Source of the DNA: Planctomycetota bacterium
Lineage (GTDB): Bacteria > Planctomycetota > Phycisphaerae > SM23-33
DNA: 64,000 nt
Direction: 5' to 3'
NCBI GenBank assembly: GCA_022705325.1
Contig: JAKJER010000025.1
Location: forward strand, 25,145-89,144
Part shown: one piece after another, positions 31,665 to 40,410 of the stretch
How positions within the stretch are numbered: the first letter of the stretch is position 1
How the letters are laid out: every line of letters starts with the position of its first letter
The notes under the pieces: generated by a model
Seen by the model: the letters and a program-made list of their open reading frames with translations, nothing else
Databases searched by the model: none
What the model was told of the DNA's origin: nothing
Made by a program: the position numbers and the translations under genes

Positions 31665-33065
31665 ATGAACAAGGACCGATTGCGCCTGTCCCGGCTGACG
31701 GCTGCCGCCCTTCTGATCGCGCTTGCGACGGGGGGCAGCCTGGCCGCGGCGTCGAACGCGACCGTCTACCCCGCCCCGGCCGGCGAGAAGCTTTTCGAGG
31801 ACTACCAGGTCCAGGTCGAGGGCAAGACGCTCGACGTGTACACGGCCCGCGTGCTGGACCCGCCCTTTGCGGGCAAGTACGACTTCGGGGGCAACTACGG
31901 CTTCGCGACGTTTGACATGTCCGGTCCGGTCATCGTCCGCATTGCATCGAGGCGGGTTCTGAAGGGCACGGTCGTCCGCCCGCGGTCGCTGGGGATCGAG
32001 CCTGTCGTCGTGGACGACCACACGATCACGCTGAAGCTGGAACGGCCCGTCAAGATCAGCATCGAGCCGGACGGCAAGAAGGCGCCGCTGCTGCTCTTCG
32101 CCAATCCGCCCGAGACCGACGCGCCGAAGGAAGGCCAGCCGGGCGTGGTGTATTTCGGCCCGGGCGTGCACAAGCCGGAGAAGATCGCGCTGGGCTCGAA
32201 CCAGACGCTCTATCTGGCCGGCGGGGCCGTGGTGAAGGCCGAGGTGCTCGTCCAGGGCCAGAACGTCACCGTCCGCGGGCGGGGCGTGCTGGACGGATCG
32301 GACTGGCCCTGGCGCAAAGGCCCGGTGGGCAGCATGATCCGCCCGGTGAACTCGTCTGACGTGTTGATTCGCGACATCATCATCCGCGGCTCGCCGCACT
32401 GGACGATCGTTCCGGTCAACTGCGAGCGGGTGACCGTGCGCAACGTCAAGCTGTGCAACTCCCGCGTGCAGAACGACGACGGGATCAACCCGTGCAACTC
32501 GCGAAAGGTGCTGATCACCGACTGCTTCATCCGCAGCGACGACGACTGCGTGGCCCTCAAGGGCCTGACGACGTCCAACGGCAACGTCGAGGACATCACC
32601 GTCGAGAACTGCACGCTCTGGTGCGACCGGGCCCGCATCTTCCTGCTGGGCCACGAGAGCCGGGCGCCCTTCATGCGCAACGTCCGCCTGCGAGACCTGG
32701 ACATCGTCCATTTCTCCATGACCGCCTTCCTGCTGGAGCCGGGCGAGGAGATGCGACTGGAGGACATCCGCGTCGAGAACGTGCGCATCCACGCCCAGGG
32801 CCAGCCCTCGCTGCTCCGCCTCCAGCCGGTGGTGAACCAGTACATGCGGACCAAGACGCCCGGTTTCATCCGCGACGTGCGGTTCAAGGACGTCCGCCTG
32901 ACGGGCCGGCCGGGCGAGGGCCTCTTGGAGGTCCGCGGGGCCGACGAGAAGCACGACGTCCGCGACGTGCGTTTCGACGGCGTGACGGTCGGCGGCGAGA
33001 AGCTGACGGCCCAGTCGAAGCGCGTGCGGATCGGGCCGCATACCAGCGGCGTGGAGTTCAAGTAG
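31665..33065 (+). CDS. Exported GH28-family (polygalacturonase-like) hydrolase
   Basis: A 466-residue exported right-handed beta-helix enzyme. The start at 31665 places a signal peptide (LTAAALLIALATGGSLAAA) at the N terminus; an ATG at 31617 would hide it. The parallel-helix repeats contain the GH28 acidic clusters NDDGI (about residue 270) and SDDDC (about 291), followed by GHES. GH28 enzymes hydrolyse galacturonic-acid or rhamnogalacturonan backbones in pectin, and relatives act on other sugars. It is followed 31 nt later by the NUDIX gene. The substrate cannot be fixed from sequence alone. Confidence 0.82.
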   Translation: MNKDRLRLSRLTAAALLIALATGGSLAAASNATVYPAPAGEKLFEDYQVQVEGKTLDVYTARVLDPPFAGKYDFGGNYGFATFDMSGPVIVRIASRRVLKGTVVRPRSLGIEPVVVDDHTITLKLERPVKISIEPDGKKAPLLLFANPPETDAPKEGQPGVVYFGPGVHKPEKIALGSNQTLYLAGGAVVKAEVLVQGQNVTVRGRGVLDGSDWPWRKGPVGSMIRPVNSSDVLIRDIIIRGSPHWTIVPVNCERVTVRNVKLCNSRVQNDDGINPCNSRKVLITDCFIRSDDDCVALKGLTTSNGNVEDITVENCTLWCDRARIFLLGHESRAPFMRNVRLRDLDIVHFSMTAFLLEPGEEMRLEDIRVENVRIHAQGQPSLLRLQPVVNQYMRTKTPGFIRDVRFKDVRLTGRPGEGLLEVRGADEKHDVRDVRFDGVTVGGEKLTAQSKRVRIGPHTSGVEFK

Positions 33066-33096
33066 GCATGGGTCCTATGGGACCCGTGGAAAGACC

Positions 33097-33627
33097 ATGA
33101 ACGCGAGCGAACCGTCAGACAAAGAGATTCTCTGGACCGGCAAGTACATTCGCCTGATGCGGCGCGGGCGGTGGGAGTTCGTCGAGCGGGTGAACCTCAG
33201 CGGCATCATCGCGGTGGTGGCCCTGACCGACGACGACAAGATCGTCCTGGTCGAGCAGTTCCGCGTGCCGGTCGACGCGTCGGTGATCGAACTGCCGGCC
33301 GGGCTGGTGGGCGACGTAGCCGGCAGCGAGGAAGAGGCGATGGAGACGGCCGCCCGTCGCGAGATGATCGAGGAGACGGGCTACCAGGTGGCCGAGCTGA
33401 CTCCGCTGTACGAGGGGGCGGCCTCGGCGGGGTTGAGCAACGAGCATATCTCGCTGTTCCTGGCCCGCGGGCTGACGAAGGTGGGCCCGGGCGGGGGCGA
33501 CGAGAGCGAGGACATCCGCGTTCACGAGGTGCCCCGGGGCGAACTGGCGACCTGGCTCGACGCCCGCCGGCGAGAGGGCAAGGTGATCGACATTAAGGTA
33601 TACTTGGCCCTGCCGTACTGTTCGTAG
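33097..33627 (+). CDS. NUDIX hydrolase, ADP-ribose pyrophosphatase type
   Basis: A 176-residue cytoplasmic hydrolase with a complete Nudix box (starting GDVAGSEEEAMETAARRE and ending EETGY) and the preceding ELPAGLV strand typical of ADP-ribose pyrophosphatases, which split ADP-ribose into AMP and ribose 5-phosphate. GGAAAG lies 6 nt before the ATG. The insertion of a few residues between the box glycine and first glutamate is normal for this subfamily. Substrate specificity is an inference. Confidence 0.88.
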   Translation: MNASEPSDKEILWTGKYIRLMRRGRWEFVERVNLSGIIAVVALTDDDKIVLVEQFRVPVDASVIELPAGLVGDVAGSEEEAMETAARREMIEETGYQVAELTPLYEGAASAGLSNEHISLFLARGLTKVGPGGGDESEDIRVHEVPRGELATWLDARRREGKVIDIKVYLALPYCS

Positions 33628-33631
33628 TGTG

Positions 33632-33693
33632 CCCCGCCTGCGGCGGGCAGGCCGTAAGGGCATTGGAACGGCGGAACCTGCCTGCCGGCAGGC
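33632..33693. repeat. Two GC palindromes between NUDIX and PQQ-like genes
   Basis: GCCCGCC-type inverted arms at about 33632-33652 and the perfect palindrome GCCTGCCGGCAGGC (33680-33693) occupy this intergenic gap. They belong to the dispersed CCTGCC/GGCAGG family also seen at 19407 and 41456. Confidence 0.65.
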
Positions 33694-33730
33694 CACGAGT
33701 GCCGCCACGATACGTCTTATGGAGAATTGC

Positions 33731-34978
33731 ATGCGAAGTCTCTTTGCCGCCGCTGCCGTTATCAGTTCCTTGTCCGCCTGGGCCCTGGCGGGCGACAACT
33801 GGCCGCAGTTTCGCGGCCCGACGGGCGAGGGGCATACCGACTCGGCCGGTCTGCCCGTCGAGTGGAGCGAGACGAAGAACGTCGCCTGGAAGACGCCGAT
33901 CCACGACCGGGGCTGGTCGTCGCCGGTGGTCTGGGGCGACCAGGTGTGGATGACGACGGCCACGCCGGACGGCAGGAAGATGTACGCGGTGTGCGTGGAC
34001 AAGGCCACCGGCAAGATCGTGCACGATCTGCTGATCTTCGAGACGTCCGCGCCGGACAAGATCAACGCGTTCAACAGTTACGCATCGCCCACCCCGGCCA
34101 TCGAGGAGGGGCGGGTGTACGTGCACTTCGGCAAGTTCGGGACGGCCTGCCTGAACACGGCGGACGGGAAGGTCCTCTGGCAGCGGCGGGACATCCTGTG
34201 CGACCACTTCGCCGGGCCGGGCTCCTCGCCGCTGCTGCTGGGGCGGATGCTCGTGCTGACCATGGACGGGATGGACCAGCAGTACCTGATCGCCCTGGAC
34301 AAGCAGACGGGCGAGGAAATCTGGAAGACGCATCGATCCACGGACTTCGGCAAGCTGGATGGCGACCTTCGCAAGGCGTTCTCCACCCCGCTGCTGGTCG
34401 CTCACGGGGGCATTCGCCAACTCGTCGTCGCCGGGGCCCAGGCAGGCAACGGCTTCGACGCCGCCGGCGGCAAGGAATTGTGGGCCGTTCGTTACCCGGG
34501 CGGGTTCTCGAATTCCTCCATGGCCGTGCGGGCCGGCGACAACGTGCTCATCAACACGGGCTTCGGGCGGGCCAAGCTGTGGGCCGTCCCGCTGGCCAGC
34601 CGCCAGGACGCGACGGGCCAGGTGAAGTGGAAGGTGGACCAGGACGTGCCCCTGCGGTCGTCGCCGATCGTCGTGGGGGGCAACGTCTACATGGTCAGCG
34701 ACACCGGCGTGCTGAGCTGCCTGGACGCCTCGACGGGCAGCCGCCACTTCCGCGAGCGCCTGCGCGGGGGGAACTTCTCCGCCTCGCCCATCAGCGACGG
34801 CAAGCGGATCTGGATGTGCGACGAGAAGGGCACTTCGCACGTGATCGAGGCGAGCGACCAGTACAGGGAGCTTTCGGCCAACAAACTGGACGACGGCTGC
34901 ATGGGCAGCCCGGCCGTCTCGGGCAAGGCCCTGTTCCTCCGCACGAAGTCGGCCCTGTACCGGATCGAAACGAAGTAG
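33731..34978 (+). CDS. Exported PQQ-like beta-propeller protein
   Basis: A 415-residue exported eight-bladed propeller related to PQQ-binding dehydrogenases and BamB. The signal peptide (MRSLFAAAAVISSLSAWALA) is followed by the planctomycete-typical NWPQFRGPTGEG motif and repeats such as ALDKQTGEEIWKTHR and YALEDxxTGxxxW-like blades. GGAG lies 6 nt before the ATG at 33731. No catalytic residues of quinoprotein dehydrogenases can be recognised. These proteins are numerous in planctomycetes; the role is unknown. A related gene lies at 61938. Confidence 0.85.
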   Translation: MRSLFAAAAVISSLSAWALAGDNWPQFRGPTGEGHTDSAGLPVEWSETKNVAWKTPIHDRGWSSPVVWGDQVWMTTATPDGRKMYAVCVDKATGKIVHDLLIFETSAPDKINAFNSYASPTPAIEEGRVYVHFGKFGTACLNTADGKVLWQRRDILCDHFAGPGSSPLLLGRMLVLTMDGMDQQYLIALDKQTGEEIWKTHRSTDFGKLDGDLRKAFSTPLLVAHGGIRQLVVAGAQAGNGFDAAGGKELWAVRYPGGFSNSSMAVRAGDNVLINTGFGRAKLWAVPLASRQDATGQVKWKVDQDVPLRSSPIVVGGNVYMVSDTGVLSCLDASTGSRHFRERLRGGNFSASPISDGKRIWMCDEKGTSHVIEASDQYRELSANKLDDGCMGSPAVSGKALFLRTKSALYRIETK

Positions 34979-35134
34979 CGATCGCATCGTGTCCGCAGGG
35001 GCCTGGGGCCCTGGCCCGGAGTGCCCGGAGTCCATCGCGGGTCGCCCGCCCGGGGCCCGCGGACGCTACTGGACAACTCCCGCCTCATCATGCACAATGT
35101 GGGCCTTGGCGACCTGATAGAAAGGGACTATCCC

Positions 35135-36106
35135 ATGGCGAAATGGTGCCTCGGTATCGACCTGGGCGGGACGTTCATCAAGTTCGTGCTGGTGGACGAG
35201 AAGTTCCGCCCCACGCCGACCATGCAACTGCCCACCCCGCCCCAGGGCGGCGCGGGCAACGTGGTGGCCCAGATGGCCGCGGGACTGGGGAAGATCCTCA
35301 AGAAGAACCGCGTCCGCCGCGACGACGTCCTGGGCATCGGCGTGGGATCGCCCGGGCCCATCAGCATCTCCAGGGGCATGGTCATGGCCATGCCCAACAT
35401 CCCCGGCATGGACAAGTGTCCGCTGGCGGGCATGGTCGCCGAGGCGGCCGGTCTGCCCACGGTGCTGGAGAACGACGCGAACGCCGCCGCGTACGGCGAG
35501 TACATCGCGGGCGCGGGCAAGAACGTCGGCGACATGGTCATGTTCACGCTGGGCACCGGCGTGGGCGGCGGGGTGATCATCGGCGGGCAGATCGTCCACG
35601 GCGTCCACGACGCCGGGGCCGAACTGGGCCACCTCATCGTCCAGCCGGAAGGGGCCTTGTGCGGCTGCGGGCAGCGCGGCTGCCTGGAGCAGTACGCCTC
35701 GGCCACCTTCATGGCCAAGCGGACGGAAGAGGCCTTGGCCGCCGGTGACGAGCCCAGCCTGCTGCGAGCGGTGCTGAAGCGCAAGGGCAAACTCGAGAGC
35801 CGCGACGTGAACGAAGCGCGCGCCAAGGGCGACAAGTTCGCGGCCCGCATGTGGGACCAGTGCGCGTACTACCTGGCCCTGGCGTGCGTGAGCTTCTGCC
35901 GCATCTTCGACCCCGACGAGATCGTGCTGGCCGGCGGGATGAGCAACGCCGGACAGGACCTGCTGCGCCCGCTGAAAAAGCACTTCAAGGCCCAGACGTG
36001 GACGCTGCTGCCCCCGCTGACCCGGATCTCCATCGCCCGCCTGGGCAACGACGCCGGCGCCATCGGCGCCGCCGGCGTGGCCTGGCAGCGCCTGGGTGGA
36101 AAGTAG
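35135..36106 (+). CDS. ROK-family sugar kinase
   Basis: A 323-residue cytoplasmic kinase of the ROK family. The ATP-binding motif GIDLGGTFIKFVL is at the N terminus, the catalytic ENDANAAAYGE segment and TLGTGVGGG follow. The zinc motif (GHLIV ... CGCGQRGCLE) is complete. ROK kinases phosphorylate glucose, N-acetylmannosamine, fructose or other sugars. AAAGGGA precedes the ATG at 35135. Neighbouring exported hydrolases suggest use of released monosaccharides. The 156-nt gap before it (34979-35134) has a GC-rich inverted repeat and no gene. Confidence 0.92.
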   Translation: MAKWCLGIDLGGTFIKFVLVDEKFRPTPTMQLPTPPQGGAGNVVAQMAAGLGKILKKNRVRRDDVLGIGVGSPGPISISRGMVMAMPNIPGMDKCPLAGMVAEAAGLPTVLENDANAAAYGEYIAGAGKNVGDMVMFTLGTGVGGGVIIGGQIVHGVHDAGAELGHLIVQPEGALCGCGQRGCLEQYASATFMAKRTEEALAAGDEPSLLRAVLKRKGKLESRDVNEARAKGDKFAARMWDQCAYYLALACVSFCRIFDPDEIVLAGGMSNAGQDLLRPLKKHFKAQTWTLLPPLTRISIARLGNDAGAIGAAGVAWQRLGGK

Positions 36107-36237
36107 CGGAACGATGACCGGCGACCCGGGGCCTGTTGGGCTGCCGAACGGCAAGCCCTTCGACAGCGCCCCGGCCCGGCCTTGGCTTGCCTTTCCGCAG
36201 CCTGGCCAAGGCGTTTCCACACAGTGTGTCGCAACCG

Positions 36238-37551
36238 TCAGTCGAAGATCGTCCTGCGGCTGGGCAGGAGTTGGGAGCGGTCGAATCGGGCCGTCCCGCG
36301 GGCCGGGGGGGAGAGGGCCTTGCCCGCGTCGCCTTCGGCGGTGGAGAGTTCCGCGAACACGCTGATCGCCCCCATCATGCCCGCGCCGGCTTCCATCTTG
36401 GGCGGGCGGGGGAGCTTGACCTTCACCTTCGTGATCTGCCCGCCCGCGCCGGGTTTGACGGGGCTGGCCAGCGTCAGGGCGGCGCCGGTGTTGCCGATGT
36501 CCGCCTTCGAGCCGTCGCGGAAGGTGAGGGTGGAGCGGCCGCGCCAGACGTCGTCGGGGCGGATCGAGTTGCCCGCGAAATGCGCCAGCAGGACGCACGC
36601 GTCGGGCGGCCTGGCCGACGGCTGGAGCATCCACAGGATGGACGCGACGATCTCGTCGCCTTCCTGGTGCAGCGAGAGCACGCGGGCGACGGCGCCCTCC
36701 GGGCGGACGGCGGCCAGTTCGCGCCTGACGAGGGCGTCGGCCGGGGCCAGGACGGCGGCGCGGGAGGCGTTTCGCCAGGCGACGAGCCAGTCGTCGCGGG
36801 CGGCGGCCTGGCGGGTCAGAGAGAGCAATTCGCGGAGCAGGGCCGCGGACTGGGCGTCGCGCGGGGCGGGGCCGTCCGGCTGCCACTGGAGCGGGCGGAA
36901 GGTGAGCGGCTGGGGGTCGAGGTCGTCGAAGGCGAGTTGGGCGTCCTTCGTGTCGCGGGGCACGACATAGACGAACGTCAGGGTGTTCCGCCGTCCCGCG
37001 CCGACCAGCAGGGCGGTGCACTTGTCGCCGCGGGCGTAGCGCAGGACCGAGGGCGGCGGGCCGGGTTGCAGATCAACGATCCGCTCGGCGGGGATGGTGG
37101 ACCAGCCCGGGCCGTCGGGGCAGGAGGTGAGCCGCGGGGCGATCTCCCGTCCGTCGACGACCAGGCGGACGCGCGTGCTGACCAACAGACGCGCGTTGTG
37201 GGCCGGAAGCGGCGGTCTGCGGCCTTCGGCGGGCCGGCGGCCCTTGAGGTACTCCAGCAGGCCGGCGTCGAGGAGGTCGGCCAGAGGCTCGAGCTTCTTG
37301 TCCATGGGCGCCGAGTCGCTGAAGGTGGGGGCGAACTCGACGTCGACCAGGGCGACACAGCGGTCGGCGGCCTTGGGGGCGAGGGCGATCTCCCGCCCGT
37401 CCACAACCTCCAGATACGTCGGTTCGAGCGAGCGGGCGGCGACATTGACGCGCCAGTAGATGGGTTTTCTCCTGGCGGTCTGCCCCTCCGCCGGGGGACA
37501 GATGGACAGGGCCAGGAGCAGGGCGGCATAAGACAGAATGTTCACCCGCAT
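36238..37551 (-). CDS. Exported hypothetical protein
   Basis: A 437-residue protein with a signal peptide (LSYAALLLALSICPPAEG). No family is recognised. It contains a mixed alpha/beta middle region with a tetratricopeptide-like helical stretch (about residues 235-300, LLRELLSLTRQAAARDDW) and beta-rich ends. It is followed by rarA upstream on the same strand with a 77-nt gap, so co-transcription with rarA is possible. It faces the convergent ROK kinase gene across 131 nt of non-coding sequence. Confidence 0.65.
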   Translation of the reverse strand: MRVNILSYAALLLALSICPPAEGQTARRKPIYWRVNVAARSLEPTYLEVVDGREIALAPKAADRCVALVDVEFAPTFSDSAPMDKKLEPLADLLDAGLLEYLKGRRPAEGRRPPLPAHNARLLVSTRVRLVVDGREIAPRLTSCPDGPGWSTIPAERIVDLQPGPPPSVLRYARGDKCTALLVGAGRRNTLTFVYVVPRDTKDAQLAFDDLDPQPLTFRPLQWQPDGPAPRDAQSAALLRELLSLTRQAAARDDWLVAWRNASRAAVLAPADALVRRELAAVRPEGAVARVLSLHQEGDEIVASILWMLQPSARPPDACVLLAHFAGNSIRPDDVWRGRSTLTFRDGSKADIGNTGAALTLASPVKPGAGGQITKVKVKLPRPPKMEAGAGMMGAISVFAELSTAEGDAGKALSPPARGTARFDRSQLLPSRRTIFD

Positions 37552-37628
37552 CGTGTTCTCCAATTGCACGACATGGAGATTACTGGAAGACCAAGCGGAT
37601 CGCAAACGATTCACCTCAATCCCCACTC

Positions 37629-38981
37629 CTACTGCTCCCCGCGGAGCTTTCGGACGTAGGCGAGGTAGGCCTGGATGTGCTTTTCGTAGCCGCGATCGGT
37701 GGGGGTGTAGTAGGTCCGCTCCACGCCGAGGTAGTCCTGATCCGGGCTGACCCCGCCGGCAAAGTCGTGGCTGTACTGGTAGCCCTGGCCGTGGCCGTAC
37801 TGCTCGGCCATGCCCGGGTGCGGGGCGTTGCGGAGATGCTTGGGCACGGGAATGGTGCGGTTGGAGCGGACGTCGTCGAGGGCGGCGTCGACGGCCTTGT
37901 ACGACGCGTTGGACTTGGGGGCGCAGGCCATGTAGATGACGGCCTGGGCGAGGGTGATGCGGCATTCGGGCATGCCGACCCGCTCGACGATGTCAAAGGT
38001 TGCCGCGGCGACGGAGATGGCGCGGGGATCGGCGTTGCCGATGTCCTCGCTGGCCAGGATGGCGATCCGCCGGGCGATGAAACGGGGGTCCTCGCCGGCC
38101 TCGAGCATTCGGGCCAGCCAGTAGACGGCGGCGTCGGGGTCGCTGCCTCGCATGGACTTGATGAGCGCGCTGGCGGCGTCGTAGTGAAGGTCGCCGGTGC
38201 GGTCGTACTGGACGGCCTTGGTCTGGATGGACTCCTGCGCGACGGCCAGGTCGAAGACGATGTCGACCTGGCGGGGGTCTTCGACGTCCAGCGAGGCGTG
38301 GCGGAGCTGGCTGAGCACGCCGACCTCGAGGGCGGTCAGGGCGCGGCGGGCGTCGCCGTCGCTGACGGTGGCCAGGTGGGCCAGGGCGTCGTCAGAGGCC
38401 TGGATGCGGTATCGGCCCAGGCCGCGGTCGCCGTCGGCGATGGCGCGGCGAAGGAGCAGGACGACGTCGTCCTCGCTGAGGGGCTCGAAGCGGAACAGCG
38501 TGCTCCGCGAGAGCAGGGGCGAGTTGATGGTGAAGAACGGGTTCTCGGTGGTCGCCCCGATGAGAATGACCGTGCCGTTCTCCACGTCGTCGAGCAGGAC
38601 GTCCTGCTGGGCGCGGTTGAAGCGGTGCAACTCGTCGATGAACAGGACGGTTCGCCGGCCGGCCGAGGCGAGGGCGGCCCGCGCCCGCTCGATGATCTCC
38701 CGCACGTCCTTGACGCCCGCCGACGCGCCGTTCAGTGCGAAGAACTCCGCCGAGCAGTGGCGGGCGACCACCTGGGCCAGCGTGGTCTTGCCGCACCCGG
38801 GCGGGCCGTGGAAGACCAGGCTGCTGAGGCGGTCGGCCTCGAGCATGCGGCGAAGCATCTTGCCCTCGCCCAGAAAGTGGCCCTGCCCGACGACCTCGTC
38901 GACGGTGCGGGGGCGCATGCGGACCGCCAGCGGCGCGTGAGCCGCCACGGCAGCGTCTTCACTTTGGCGAAAGAGGTCCAT
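37629..38981 (-). CDS. rarA: Replication-associated recombination protein RarA (MgsA)
   Basis: A 450-residue AAA+ ATPase of the RarA/MgsA/WRNIP1 family, which acts at stalled replication forks. Walker A GPPGCGKTT, Walker B VLFIDELHRF, the sensor TTENPFF and the C-terminal tetramerisation region with the typical SEDIGNADPRA are present. The ATG at 38981 follows a near-palindrome GGGCACTATAGTACCC (38985-39000), whose TACTAT on the minus strand may be a -10 only 10 nt from the start. Family assignment is secure. Confidence 0.95.
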   Translation of the reverse strand: MDLFRQSEDAAVAAHAPLAVRMRPRTVDEVVGQGHFLGEGKMLRRMLEADRLSSLVFHGPPGCGKTTLAQVVARHCSAEFFALNGASAGVKDVREIIERARAALASAGRRTVLFIDELHRFNRAQQDVLLDDVENGTVILIGATTENPFFTINSPLLSRSTLFRFEPLSEDDVVLLLRRAIADGDRGLGRYRIQASDDALAHLATVSDGDARRALTALEVGVLSQLRHASLDVEDPRQVDIVFDLAVAQESIQTKAVQYDRTGDLHYDAASALIKSMRGSDPDAAVYWLARMLEAGEDPRFIARRIAILASEDIGNADPRAISVAAATFDIVERVGMPECRITLAQAVIYMACAPKSNASYKAVDAALDDVRSNRTIPVPKHLRNAPHPGMAEQYGHGQGYQYSHDFAGGVSPDQDYLGVERTYYTPTDRGYEKHIQAYLAYVRKLRGEQ

Positions 38982-39294
38982 GCCGGGCACTATAGTACCC
39001 GCTGAGGGGTCGCCGATCATCCACAACTCCAGAGAATCGCGCGGGCCGGGCCCGGCGGGCAGGGCCGTCCCGTTCTGCCCTGGTTCCTCTCGAATTGTCC
39101 GCACGTGGCGACAGATCTCAGGGTTTCCCCCTAGGCGCAATTTGGGCACCGCGGTACAATGATCGTGTTCTCGCCTGGGAGGCGGCAGACGCCGGGCCGT
39201 TGGCGAGGACCAGGAAAAGGAGCACTCCCCGCTTACCGCAGCACGAACGGAGAACTCTGTACCTTCTAATTTGTGAGAAAGAGGAGACCGCAGG

Positions 39295-39846
39295 ATGACT
39301 ATTCCCATTGGCCGGACGGCCGCGCTCGCCGTCTACGCACTCAGTGCCGCTACGGTGCTGGCATCCAACTTGACCGCTCCGGGCCCCCAGGTCGCTCAGT
39401 CGGCGGACGCGGGCTCTGCGACGGGCCTTGCCGCCATCACCGGCGGCGCCCAGGCGCTCCCTCGCCAGGTCGCCCACGCGCGGCGGCCGGTTACGGTGGA
39501 AGAGATCTCCGCGGCGGAGTTGGCGGCCGCCGAGCCGGTGTCGTCCCTGGTGGAGGCCTCGGTGAGCGAACCGGCGCCAACTCGCCATCACATACCTGAC
39601 GCTCGGCTGCTCGAGACGTTCGAAGTCCAGGCCGATTTCGCCCGCGACGCCGGGCCGGGCGGCGTGTCGCAGGTTCACGCGGCCGTGCCGACCGGTACGG
39701 CGGAACCCGCGTTGGCGCCCGGTGACCGCGAGTCGATCCTGCCCTATCTCCTGCCCCTGGGCATGGTCCTGGTGGGGCTGATTTCGCTGGTCGTCCTGGT
39801 GCTGCGGCCTGGCCGTTCCAAGCCGGACCCCTACTTCGGCGCCTGA
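39295..39846 (+). CDS. Small hypothetical protein with C-terminal membrane helix
   Basis: A 183-residue protein with an N-terminal hydrophobic segment (about residues 8-24), a low-complexity Ala/Glu/Pro-rich middle, and a C-terminal membrane helix (about 150-170) followed by a short basic tail. This looks like a bitopic surface or sorting-type protein, such as those that span the envelope in planctomycetes. GAGGAG precedes the ATG. Upstream (38982-39294) a TACAAT at 39155-39160 could be its -10, leaving a leader of about 130 nt. No known family. Confidence 0.65.
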   Translation: MTIPIGRTAALAVYALSAATVLASNLTAPGPQVAQSADAGSATGLAAITGGAQALPRQVAHARRPVTVEEISAAELAAAEPVSSLVEASVSEPAPTRHHIPDARLLETFEVQADFARDAGPGGVSQVHAAVPTGTAEPALAPGDRESILPYLLPLGMVLVGLISLVVLVLRPGRSKPDPYFGA

Positions 39847-39869
39847 GGACGCCGGAAGCGACAAATGCC

Positions 39870-39898
39870 TTGGTGCGTGCGACGGAGGGGGCTATGCT
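39870..39898 (+). promoter_or_regulatory. Promoter of arsC
   Basis: -35 TTGGTG (39870-39875), 17-bp spacer, -10 TATGCT (39893-39898), about 78 nt before the arsC start. No inverted repeat like the ArsR operator at 5996 is visible here. Confidence 0.5.
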
Positions 39899-39976
39899 GG
39901 TGAGACGCGGGACTGCCGACGCGGTGCGGCCAGAAGGCCGCCCGTCCGGCGGGGCCCTCGGCGGAAAGAGACCGGC

Positions 39977-40408
39977 ATGAGCGAGAAAATGAAGGTTCTG
40001 TTCCTGTGCACGGGCAATTCCTGTCGCAGCCAGATGGCGGAGGGTTGGGCCCGGCGGCTCAAAGGGGAACGAGTGGAGCCATACTCGGCCGGGGTGGAGA
40101 AACACGGCATGAACCCGCGGGCGGTGCGGGTGATGGCGGAGGCCGGGGTGGACATCGCCTCGCAGCACTCCAAAACCCTGGACGAACTGGCGGGCGTGGA
40201 GTTCGACTATGTCGTCACCGTGTGCTCCAATGCGCACGAGCGGTGCCCGGTCTTCTCGGGCCGTGCGAAGGTGGTGCACGTGGGCTTCGACGACCCGCCG
40301 GCGCTGGCGCGCGGGGCGGCCAGCGAGGAGGAGGCCCTTGCTCATTACCGCCGCGTCCGCGACGAGATCCGGGCATTCGTCGAGACGTTGCCCGACGCGC
40401 TGACGTAG
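39977..40408 (+). CDS. arsC: Arsenate reductase, thioredoxin-coupled (LMW-PTP fold)
   Basis: A 143-residue cytoplasmic reductase. The phosphatase-type loop C11-TGNS-C16-RSQM is followed by the resolving pair C83 and C90 (VC83SNAHERC90PVF), which match Cys10/Cys82/Cys89 of the S. aureus-type enzyme that uses thioredoxin. It reduces As(V) to As(III) for export. It stands apart from the ars cluster at 86-5975 by about 34 kb. GGAAAGAG lies 7 nt upstream of the ATG. Confidence 0.92.
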   Translation: MSEKMKVLFLCTGNSCRSQMAEGWARRLKGERVEPYSAGVEKHGMNPRAVRVMAEAGVDIASQHSKTLDELAGVEFDYVVTVCSNAHERCPVFSGRAKVVHVGFDDPPALARGAASEEEALAHYRRVRDEIRAFVETLPDALT

Positions 40409-40410
40409 CG

